DNA of 24,955 nucleotides from a virus. Under the pieces are notes generated by a model. It saw only the letters and a program-made list of their open reading frames with translations, had not been told where the DNA came from and made no database searches. Positions 8,668 through 15,198 of this stretch are shown one piece after another. Every line of letters begins with the position of its first letter. Positions within the stretch are counted from its first letter, which is position 1. A program made the position numbers and the translations under genes. The stretch covers positions 1 through 24,955 of IMG/VR virus record IMGVR_UViG_3300008963_000030. The stretch is one strand, 5' to 3'.

Positions 8668-8675
8668 GCAAAAAA

Positions 8676-8720
8676 CTAAAAACTTGGTTTTTAGAGGGCG
8701 CTTAGGTGCCCTTTTTTTTT
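8676..8720 (+). terminator. Intrinsic terminator after capsid gene, with leading hairpin
   Basis: An 8-bp perfect hairpin (CTAAAAAC/GTTTTTAG, 8676-8694) is followed by a second hairpin, GGGCGC-TTAG-GTGCCC (8696-8711), which ends in nine T residues (8712-8720). The second is a textbook intrinsic terminator. Together they would stop or attenuate transcription after the capsid gene and raise capsid mRNA relative to the neck genes. Confidence 0.88.
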
Positions 8721-8767
8721 GGTAAATACCAACAATGTGCACTGCTCATGCTCATTCTCCAAACCTT

Positions 8768-8797
8768 GGGGGCCCTAGTTGGCCCCCTTTCTTTTTT
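8768..8797 (+). terminator. Second intrinsic terminator
   Basis: GGGGGCC (8768-8774) and GGCCCCC (8781-8787) form a perfect 7-bp GC-only stem with a 6-base loop, followed by TTTCTTTTTT. It sits about 50 bases beyond the first terminator, just before the TGCTAAATA element at 8802. This makes a tandem stop-then-restart arrangement between head and neck/tail genes. Confidence 0.88.
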
Positions 8798-8801
8798 CAA
8801 A

Positions 8802-8810
8802 TGCTAAATA
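8802..8810 (+). promoter_or_regulatory. Candidate late promoter (TGCTAAATA)
   Basis: An exact copy of the nonamer at 7031 and 24337, placed right after two terminators and 47 bases before the ATG of the first neck gene (8858). It would restart transcription for the neck and tail genes. A weaker related TAAATA (GGTAAATACC, 8721-8730) lies between the two terminators. Confidence 0.55.
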
Positions 8811-8857
8811 CTAGCTAGCAGGGAAGGACCTTGCAGCTGAAAGGACAGGATCCAAAC

Positions 8858-9310
8858 ATGGCATACGCAACACTTGACGATCTCATTGAAGTTGAACCTG
8901 ATATCACAGAATACGGTGTATTAGACTTTGATAGAGAGCTTGAAAAATCAGAACAAGAAGTCAACAGAATACTATCAGTTCGCTGGTGGCCTCAATACGC
9001 AAAACTAGGCAGAAAATACGACATCAGAGTCGTAGGCGACGTTCCCCTCATAGATGTGACCAAGTTGGATCCCACTCAATGGCGCCAAGCCACAGTATAT
9101 CACGCACTTGCTTATCATATCTGTCCAAAACTCACTCAGTTCACTCCAGAAGCAGACAAGTTTCAGGTCATGATGAACTACTATGATGGCAGATTTGAAC
9201 ATGAAATTGACCTTGCTATACGCGAGGGTGTGAAATATGACGATGACGGCAATGGCGAATTTGAAGATGATGAAAAGATCCCTGACACATACTTGAGGCT
9301 GAAGAGATAG
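8858..9310 (+). CDS. Head-tail connector (neck) protein
   Basis: This 150-aa protein is assigned ATG 8858 because AGGA lies seven bases upstream (a TTG at 8831 in frame is not supported). It begins AYATLDDLIEVEPDITEYGV, and a helical middle (FDRELEKSEQEVNRILSVRWW, QWRQATVYHALAYHICPKLT) resembles the helix bundle of gp6/gp15-type adaptors that dock under the portal. The C-terminus is acidic (DDDGNGEFEDDEK). Position right after the capsid gene and before the tail terminator supports an adaptor ring. Its stop shares a base with the next GTG start. Confidence 0.75.
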   Translation: MAYATLDDLIEVEPDITEYGVLDFDRELEKSEQEVNRILSVRWWPQYAKLGRKYDIRVVGDVPLIDVTKLDPTQWRQATVYHALAYHICPKLTQFTPEADKFQVMMNYYDGRFEHEIDLAIREGVKYDDDGNGEFEDDEKIPDTYLRLKR

Positions 9311-9750
9311 TGGCACAAAACCTAAGAGAACAAATCACTCAGAGCCTAATTACCACACTTGAAAACACAAGGGATCCTAGGCCAGTTCTTGTAACTTCAG
9401 AGCCATTTCAACCTGACAGGCTGGCAATTACTCAGTTTCCAGCACTGTTGGTCACACTGGAAACAGAAACCAGAGAAACAATCACAATGGGCGCCCCCCA
9501 AAAAGCACTGAGAGAAGCCACAGCGGTGTATACCATAAGAGGCTATGTGAGAGGGGAGCAGCTGGATCGCAAACGCAACGATCTTATAGAACGCATAGAA
9601 GAAAGTCTTGCTGTGGACAGAACACGTGGGCTTGCTCATGTTATGAATTCAGAAGTAACTGCAGTCACAGTTGTGGAAAGACTGCCACCACTTGCTGAAA
9701 TTCAAGCAGAATACACAGTTACCTATACCTACACAAGGGGAACCACATGA
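9310..9750 (+). CDS. Tail terminator/minor tail protein (gpU-like)
   Basis: This 146-aa protein starts at GTG 9310, overlapping the preceding TAG by one base. It contains an N-terminal helix (LREQITQSLITTLENTRDPR), beta strands (FPALLVTLETETRE), and an alpha/beta C-terminal half (TIRGYVRGEQLDRKRNDLIE, then SEVTAVTVVERLPPLAEIQA). The size, fold order and place between neck adaptor and tail tube match tail terminator proteins, which cap the tube and join it to the head. The exact family was assigned from pattern and context. Confidence 0.7.
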   Translation: MAQNLREQITQSLITTLENTRDPRPVLVTSEPFQPDRLAITQFPALLVTLETETRETITMGAPQKALREATAVYTIRGYVRGEQLDRKRNDLIERIEESLAVDRTRGLAHVMNSEVTAVTVVERLPPLAEIQAEYTVTYTYTRGTT

Positions 9751-9935
9751 TTGAAATCAAAAAGCAAACAAAAACCAAGCGTGTGCCTGCTTCCAGAGTA
9801 GAGCATCACAAAAAGAATGGATGGAGCGTGGTAGAAGAGGGTGCTGTCACGGCAACACTGCGTCCAGCCAAAGCGGTGCCAGCCGCAGAGTCAGAGGACT
9901 CTACTATGGCAGCTGAAGCCAACGAGGAGGAATAA
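9747..9935 (+). CDS. 62-aa small protein of neck/tail operon
   Basis: This short protein is coupled by ATGA to the tail terminator gene. It has a basic N-terminal half (IEIKKQTKTKRVPASRVEHH, KKNGWSVVEEG) and an Ala/Glu-rich, acidic tail. A V-P-x-S-R-V-E-x-x-K-x-x-G-W motif is frequent in small phage head or tail proteins, but no function is established that I can name. It is followed three bases later by the tube gene, so it is certainly translated as part of this operon if the ribosome binding site GAGGAGG at its end serves the next gene. Confidence 0.6.
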   Translation: MIEIKKQTKTKRVPASRVEHHKKNGWSVVEEGAVTATLRPAKAVPAAESEDSTMAAEANEEE

Positions 9936-9938
9936 ATC

Positions 9939-10352
9939 ATGGCATCAATCACAGGAAATAGCGGTGTTGTAGAAGTTGACGGCTCTAACATCGCCAACGT
10001 AAGAAGCTACACAGTTGAAATGACTGCTGACACAATTGAAAACACCGTAATGTCAGGTGTTGACTCAGGCAGAACCTATCTAAAAGGACTTACTAGTTTT
10101 TCAGGTAGCGCAGACGTCTATTGGGATCCAGATCATTTTTCAACCAATGACCTTGATGGTCTAATCAACAATGATGTAGGTGATACCGCAAGCGCTGTTG
10201 CACTCAAACTGTATTCAGAGGGTGACGCAGGTGACTATTGGGGTGGCAACATCATCATAACTGGTTATTCAATCAATGCCAGCTTTGATGGAATGGTAGA
10301 AGCATCAGTTAGCTTCCAGGGCACTGGCCAACTGACCTATACCACAACGTAA
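9939..10352 (+). CDS. Major tail tube protein
   Basis: This 137-aa protein has a very strong ribosome binding site (GAGGAGG, eight bases before the ATG), as expected for an abundant virion component. The sequence ASITGNSGVVEVDGSNIANV, then DTIENTVMSGVDSGRTYLKG, SGSADVYWD, and a final GMVEASVSFQGTGQLTYTTT match tail tube proteins of the gpV/Hcp-like superfamily, which stack as hexameric rings. It is short for the family, with no added Ig domain. It lies upstream of the chaperone and tape measure, the standard order. Confidence 0.88.
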   Translation: MASITGNSGVVEVDGSNIANVRSYTVEMTADTIENTVMSGVDSGRTYLKGLTSFSGSADVYWDPDHFSTNDLDGLINNDVGDTASAVALKLYSEGDAGDYWGGNIIITGYSINASFDGMVEASVSFQGTGQLTYTTT

Positions 10353-10636
10353 TGGCAATAAGGGTTAGAGGTCTGTCAGCTGTTGCTAGAGAACTTGAAC
10401 AGTCACTGGAGCGTGCTGTAAAAGACGCAGCTGATCTAGTGGATGAACGTGCAAGAGCAAACACTCCTGTGCGCACAGGTTACACACAAAAACAGTGGCA
10501 GAAGCAGACCTCTAAATCCAACTTTCAGGTAAAAAACACAGTGCCATGGATAGAACGGCTTGAGCAGGGCAGTTCCAAACAGGCACCAAGAGGAATTATA
10601 GGACCAACACTGAAACAGGTAAGGAGAAAACTATGA
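10352..10636 (+). CDS. HK97 gp10-like tail completion protein
   Basis: This 94-aa protein has an ATG overlapping the tube stop (TAATG). It shows a helical start (LSAVARELEQSLERAVKDAA) and the signature TPVRTGYTQKQWQK. It then runs through VKNTVPWIERLEQGSSKQAP to a terminal GIIGPTLKQ. This is the pattern of HK97 gp10/minor tail family proteins that complete the head-tail joint. These genes usually lie before the tube gene; here it follows, a small reordering. The protein is at the short end of the family. The ATGA overlap couples it to the chaperone gene. Confidence 0.75.
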   Translation: MAIRVRGLSAVARELEQSLERAVKDAADLVDERARANTPVRTGYTQKQWQKQTSKSNFQVKNTVPWIERLEQGSSKQAPRGIIGPTLKQVRRKL

Positions 10637-11126
10637 CTAGAGCACTAGACACAATGACCGCACATTTTAGAAACAAAATCTCAGGCGGTCTAGCACAGGT
10701 TGAAGTAGAAGAATGGGGAATTACTGTATACTACAAAACTGCAAGCACGCTGAAAGAACAAAGCAAGATTGTGGAACTTGCGCAGGCAGGCAATACCATT
10801 GAAGCACTGGTAGAAACTCTTATTCAGCGTGCAAGAGACCAGGAAGGCAAACGCCTATTCAGGCCAGCAGACAAGGAAGTGATCATGAACGAAGTGGATC
10901 CAGACGTTCTTATACGTGTGGTCACTGAAATCAACCAGGTTGAAACTGATTCACTAGAGGAAGCTGAAAAAAACTAAAGCAAGACCCAGATCTTCGTTGG
11001 TATTTTAGAATAGCACAGGATTTGGGTCTCACAGTTGCAGAGCTTATGGAGCGAATGACTGAACAGGAATTCACACTGTGGATTGCCTATCACAAACTGC
11101 AACAGCAAGAACAAAAGCGCACATAA
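10633..11126 (+). CDS. Tail assembly chaperone pair G/GT joined by -1 frameshift
   Basis: The unshifted product (10633-10977) is 114 aa, with FRPADKEVIMNEVDPDVLIR and a long helical end, matching phage tail assembly chaperones. At its very end lies the slippery heptamer A AAA AAC (10968-10974), directly followed by the zero-frame stop TAA. A -1 slip continues for 50 codons to TAA at 11124-11126, giving a 164-aa fusion. Its extension contains DPDLRWYFRIAQDLGLTVAE and FTLWIAYHKL, the typical T-domain pattern. A 10-bp stem (10982-10991 with 11020-11029, one G-U) begins seven bases after the heptamer. This is the lambda G/GT arrangement: G coats and GT recruits the tape measure protein and tube subunits. 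It lies immediately before the tape measure gene. Confidence 0.92.
10968..11029 (+). promoter_or_regulatory. Programmed -1 frameshift signal
   Basis: Slippery AAAAAAC at 10968-10974, spacer 10975-10981, then a stem AGACCCAGAT (10982-10991) paired with ATTTGGGTCT (11020-11029) around a 28-base loop. The seven-base spacer is in the range of known bacterial and phage -1 sites. The loop could also allow a pseudoknot. Confidence 0.85.
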
Positions 11127-11136
11127 GGGGAAACAG

Positions 11137-13518
11137 GTGGCTGAAGCAAAAATTGTCGTAACTGCAGATACCAAGAGAGCAGAACGTGCCCTAGGCAGAG
11201 TAAATGGCGGTCTTGGAAGCATAACTGGAGCTGCCAGAGCTGCCACAGCTGCTATTGCTGCCATTGGTGTTGGCACTGCGATAAGAAACATTGTCCAGGC
11301 CACAGCACGCTTTCAGGACCTCAGAGACACACTGGCAAGTGTTACTGGATCTACAGTAGAAGGTGCTGAGGCATTTGAATACCTAACGGAACTACAGTCA
11401 AAAACACAGTTTGGTGTTAATGAACTTGCCAATAGTTTTATCCAACTTACTGCTAATGGTGTTACACCTGCGTCACTAGGTCTTGAAAACATGAACCAAC
11501 TGTTTGCTGTGCTTACAGATTCAGCAGCAGCAGTTAATGGCGGTATTGATGTGCTCCAAGCCACCACCAGCGTGTTAGCAAGAAGCATAGCAAACGGTTC
11601 TGTAGAACTTGAAGAACTTAACAGATTAAGTGACAGAGGCATACCTGTTTTCTCAATACTAAATGACAGGCTTAACCTTACCAAAGATTCTATAAACGAA
11701 TTCTCCAAGGAAGGTGACAATGCCAGTCTTGTATTAAGAGAATTGGTAGCAGGCATACAGGAAAGGTTTGGCGGAGCAACTGCTCGTCGTTTGGACAACG
11801 TAACCACACAGTTCTCAAACCTACGCAATGCTGTTGACCTAGCACAGGAAGCCATAGGCAGACAGGGACTAGGTCGTGCTGTGGGACAAACCACAGAAAG
11901 ACTCACAGTGTTTCTCAATGAAAGCAGGGAACTTCAACAGCAGATTGGTATTGCGCTTACTACTGCATTCCTCAGAGTAGTGGCTGTGAGTGAGTTTCTT
12001 ATCAAGAACATTGAACTGATAGGCAAAGCGTTTATTGGTCTAATTGCGCTGAAAGTGTCACTGGTGTTTATAAACATCGCAAGGGCAATTGTGCAGGTGT
12101 TGATTCCCGCAATACTGCTGTTAGGCAAAACTGTAAGAACAGTGTTTCTGCTTATGCTGCCTGGAGGTCCACTGATAAAAGGCGCAATAGTGGGAATAAC
12201 TGCGCTTGCAACTACGTTTGGCCTACTCAAGGACAGCGCTGAAGACAGTGGCAACGGCATCATGGCTGCAATTGAAAGCCTCACAGGTGACCTTGGCGTA
12301 GCGGGAATTGACAAACTGAAAGAACAGTGGTCAGGTGCCAGTGAACAGGCTGCAGAATACAGTCGCCAAGCAAATCAAGCAGCTGAGGGGGCTGGGGCGA
12401 GTGCAGCAGCAGCAGCAGACACAGCTAACAGCACTGGCCAGTCAGCAGGCAACGAACAGAAGCGTGCTAACAGCCTAAAAGAAATTGTAAGCTCTGCTGA
12501 AGAAGAACTTGCACTGGCAAGAGCTTCACTGATACAGAATGACGCTCAGAGAAAAGTAGCACAAGCAGAAGTGCGCTTAGGCGATGAACTTACAAGTCAA
12601 GAACGTGAACAGCTTACTGCTCTCTATGAACAGACTCGTGCTGTGAAAGAGCAAGCAGAGTCACGACGTGAGATACTGTCAATTGTTGATGAAGTTAATG
12701 AAGCAACTACACAGGGTCTTGAACAGCAGCTGGCACAGCTTGATCAAGCAGAAGCTCGCTATCAGGAGCTGTATGGCAACAACCTAGAAGCAGAAAGAGA
12801 ATTCCAAGCAAGACGTGCACAGCTGATTGAACAGGCTAATGCAAGAATTGAACAGATTGAAATGGCACGCATTGAAAGAACTCTTAGAGCAAATCAATCA
12901 GGTGTTGCTCAACAGCTTTCTCAGGAAGATCGTGCATTTCTACAGCGCAAAGGCCAACAGGAACGCCAAGAAGAAATTACCCGTGACAGAATAGAGTTTG
13001 AAAAGAAATCAGAAGGCGAGAAAGCACAGTTTGCGATTCAGAAAGGTGCAGAAGTGTTTTCAGCACTGGGAGCACAGAACAAGAAAGCATTTGAAGCAGC
13101 CAAAGCGCTTAACATTGCAAATGCACTTATGAACACCTATGCAGCAGCAACCAAAGCGCTTGCTACCTATCCATTCCCGTTTGGGTTGGTAGCTGCTGCT
13201 GCTGCTGTTGCTGCTGGTATGGCACAGGTTTCCGCAATTAGAAGTCAACAGTATTCAGGTCGTTCATTGGGTGGTCCAGTGCTTTCAAATCAAAGCTACA
13301 TAGTGGGTGAAAGTGGTCCAGAACTGTTTACACCAACTTCTAATGGCAGCATCACAAGAAACAATCAGATGTCACAGGGTCAAGGCACTAGTGTGAATTT
13401 CACAATCGTAGCCAACGACACCACAGGGTTTGATGAACTACTTACTTCCAGGCAGGGTCTTATACGCACTATCATATCAGATGCCATGCTTGAGAATGGT
13501 CAAAGGAGCATGGTATAA
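11137..13518 (+). CDS. Tape measure protein
   Basis: This 793-aa protein starts at GTG 11137, six bases after AAGGGG, just beyond the GT stop. The N-terminal region carries the tape measure domain signature VELEELNRLSDRGIPVFSIL. It is followed by hydrophobic segments (KAFIGLIALKVSLVFINIAR, IVQVLIPAILLLGKT, about residues 290-370), then long Gln/Glu-rich coiled coils (about 430-650). The C-terminal part has an Ala-rich hydrophobic stretch and GGPVLSNQSYIVGESGPELF, a conserved tape measure end. It spans the tail lumen and sets tail length. By the usual rule of about 0.15 nm per residue, 793 residues imply a tail near 120 nm. The stop overlaps the next ATG (TAATG). Confidence 0.94.
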   Translation: MAEAKIVVTADTKRAERALGRVNGGLGSITGAARAATAAIAAIGVGTAIRNIVQATARFQDLRDTLASVTGSTVEGAEAFEYLTELQSKTQFGVNELANSFIQLTANGVTPASLGLENMNQLFAVLTDSAAAVNGGIDVLQATTSVLARSIANGSVELEELNRLSDRGIPVFSILNDRLNLTKDSINEFSKEGDNASLVLRELVAGIQERFGGATARRLDNVTTQFSNLRNAVDLAQEAIGRQGLGRAVGQTTERLTVFLNESRELQQQIGIALTTAFLRVVAVSEFLIKNIELIGKAFIGLIALKVSLVFINIARAIVQVLIPAILLLGKTVRTVFLLMLPGGPLIKGAIVGITALATTFGLLKDSAEDSGNGIMAAIESLTGDLGVAGIDKLKEQWSGASEQAAEYSRQANQAAEGAGASAAAAADTANSTGQSAGNEQKRANSLKEIVSSAEEELALARASLIQNDAQRKVAQAEVRLGDELTSQEREQLTALYEQTRAVKEQAESRREILSIVDEVNEATTQGLEQQLAQLDQAEARYQELYGNNLEAEREFQARRAQLIEQANARIEQIEMARIERTLRANQSGVAQQLSQEDRAFLQRKGQQERQEEITRDRIEFEKKSEGEKAQFAIQKGAEVFSALGAQNKKAFEAAKALNIANALMNTYAAATKALATYPFPFGLVAAAAAVAAGMAQVSAIRSQQYSGRSLGGPVLSNQSYIVGESGPELFTPTSNGSITRNNQMSQGQGTSVNFTIVANDTTGFDELLTSRQGLIRTIISDAMLENGQRSMV

Positions 13519-14135
13519 TGGCAGATCTAAGCACAGCATGGCCAGCACAGCCAGGCTTTAGAAGTGTTAACTTCAAGTTCAACACACCAACTCAGATATC
13601 AGAAACACTTAGTGGCAAGATAAGAAGAGTTGGTCTAGGCATCACCTACTACAGTTGGGAAATAGTCTATCAGAATCTGCTGCCACTGGATGCTGGCACA
13701 GTGCTGGGCTATGTTGCGCAGGCACAGGGGCCGCAGTTTTCATTTGAAATACTCTTGCCCTATCTGTCATACACCAATTTGCCCACACAGACTGAAAACA
13801 CTGTGCAGCTAGCACAGACAGCAGCACAGGGAGAGACCAGTGTTAGTGTAACAGGTGCAGGTGCTGGAGAAAACATACTGGCAGCTGGAGATTTTTTCAA
13901 GTTTCAATCACATCAAAAGGTATATATGACAGCAGCGCCCTGCATAGCAGATCAATCAGGCACAGCTACTCTGTTCTTTACTTCTCCACTTACTGAAGCA
14001 GTGCCGCTGGGCAACACAGTCACCATAGACACAGTTCCGTTTACCGCAGTTCTAGAAGATACAGAAACTGAATATCCCATAAACTTTGGCGGTATCACAA
14101 GTGAATTGAGTTTCAACATGCGAGAAGTTTGGTGA
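13518..14135 (+). CDS. Minor tail protein (distal tail-like)
   Basis: This 205-aa protein starts inside the tape measure stop. It begins ADLSTAWPAQPGFRSVNFKF and contains SGKIRRVGLGITYYSWEIVY, a motif common in minor tail proteins following the tape measure (gpM-like place). The middle is beta-rich (GETSVSVTGAGAG, VTIDTVPFTAVLED) and the end is INFGGITSELSFNMREVW. It probably forms part of the distal tail ring between tube and tip. The role is assigned from order and fold-like pattern. The stop overlaps the next GTG (GTGA). Confidence 0.68.
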   Translation: MADLSTAWPAQPGFRSVNFKFNTPTQISETLSGKIRRVGLGITYYSWEIVYQNLLPLDAGTVLGYVAQAQGPQFSFEILLPYLSYTNLPTQTENTVQLAQTAAQGETSVSVTGAGAGENILAAGDFFKFQSHQKVYMTAAPCIADQSGTATLFFTSPLTEAVPLGNTVTIDTVPFTAVLEDTETEYPINFGGITSELSFNMREVW

Positions 14136-14737
14136 AAAGTTTTCAAAATGACCCAGCACTAAGGAGTGAATACTTCAGAGACCACACAATTGCTGTGGAC
14201 TGTGTGGAACTGCACCTTGATCCTGCTATCTACATGTGCTCAGGTGGCGTTGATCTAGAACTTGCAACAGAAACAGCACCTGATCAAGGTCAAAATCTCT
14301 ATCGTGCAGAAGGAAACTTTCTTGGTTTTTCACCTCTGGGTGAAGAATTTGACGTAAAAGTTGGTAAATTCTCCATCTTCCTATCAGGTATAGGCAATTC
14401 ATTTGTGGAAAGATTCACAAACACAGAAGCAGAAGGCAAGAGAGTGTCACTCTACAAGGTGTTTTTGAATTTTGGTGATGGCACGCAGCCATTATCCATA
14501 GTAAGTGAACCTATCTTGATGTTTGATGGTGTTATCTACAACTTTTCCATAAGCGAAACTGCAAAAACCTGTCAGATCACAGTAGACTGCTCTAGTCTGT
14601 TTGCGGATTTTGCAAGAACCAATGGCAGAAAGACTTCAAACTGGAGCAACTGGCTGTTTCAGAATGAAAAATACGACCGTGCGTTTGAAAAAGCAGGGTT
14701 TGTAGGACAAACAGAATTTCTATGGGGACGCAAGTAA
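14132..14737 (+). CDS. Tail hub-like minor tail protein
   Basis: This 201-aa protein starts at GTG 14132 overlapping the preceding TGA, so it is translationally coupled. It contains HTIAVDCVELHLDPAIYMCS, then GKRVSLYKVFLNFGDG, and a last third with QITVDCSSLFADFARTNGRK, NWSNWLFQ and EFLWGRK. The F-A-R-x-x-G-R-x-T motif followed by W-G at the end resembles phage hub/DUF2163-type minor tail proteins that lie just before the tip gene. Cys residues are few and show no iron-sulphur spacing like lambda gpL. A position in the tail tip complex is inferred. Confidence 0.65.
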   Translation: MKSFQNDPALRSEYFRDHTIAVDCVELHLDPAIYMCSGGVDLELATETAPDQGQNLYRAEGNFLGFSPLGEEFDVKVGKFSIFLSGIGNSFVERFTNTEAEGKRVSLYKVFLNFGDGTQPLSIVSEPILMFDGVIYNFSISETAKTCQITVDCSSLFADFARTNGRKTSNWSNWLFQNEKYDRAFEKAGFVGQTEFLWGRK

Positions 14738-15198
14738 TGCTGGTAAGAGCAATGACGCCTGAAGACATTGATCAAGTAGTATCACTGTATGAAAGGTATT
14801 TTTCAGAAGCCTGTGACGCAATCCCCAGCATGCTGCGAGAATGGGATGAAAACTCTGTTATTGATACCATACGCAGCTATTGTGCACACTGGGACAGAAC
14901 CTGGTTAGTTGCCTGTGAAAATCAGAGAATAACAGGATTCATAGCAGGATTTGCCAGTGAATCACCTTGGAATTCTCAGCTGATCAACGCAAATATTGCG
15001 TTTCTCTACCTATCACCAGAGCAGCGCAGCCTAGAACATCTAAAACTGCTGTATAGAGAATTTCTCTCATGGGCAAACACAATAGGTGCACACAAAATCA
15101 CAGGCGGTGACATTGGTATCAATCTAGAAAGAACACGCACACTGTATGAATACCTTGGATTTTCTCCAGTGCTGCTTATGGCAAAGGATAACACATGA
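14737..15198 (+). CDS. GNAT-fold acetyltransferase-like protein
   Basis: This 153-aa protein is assigned ATG 14737, overlapping the previous stop (TAATG) with GGGGAC about eight bases upstream; ATG 14722 in frame is an alternative. It shows the GNAT order: VRAMTPEDIDQVVSLYERYF (strand 1/helix 1), TWLVACENQRITGFIAGF (strands 2-4 region), IAFLYLSPEQRS (strand 4), and RTRTLYEYLGFSPVLLMA (helix 4/strands 6-7). The usual acetyl-CoA loop [QR]-x-x-G-x-[GA] is replaced by EQRSLEHL, without glycine, so activity is doubtful. GNAT-like genes in the tail module of marine-type phages are known. It could modify a virion or host protein, or be a structural derivative. The end overlaps the tip gene. Confidence 0.75.
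   Translation: MLVRAMTPEDIDQVVSLYERYFSEACDAIPSMLREWDENSVIDTIRSYCAHWDRTWLVACENQRITGFIAGFASESPWNSQLINANIAFLYLSPEQRSLEHLKLLYREFLSWANTIGAHKITGGDIGINLERTRTLYEYLGFSPVLLMAKDNT

Noticed and set aside
8735-8826. Possible small plus-strand frame in the gap after the capsid gene
   Set aside because: It runs through the second terminator hairpin and T-tract (Pro/Phe runs), has no ribosome binding site, and the gap is fully explained by terminators and promoter.
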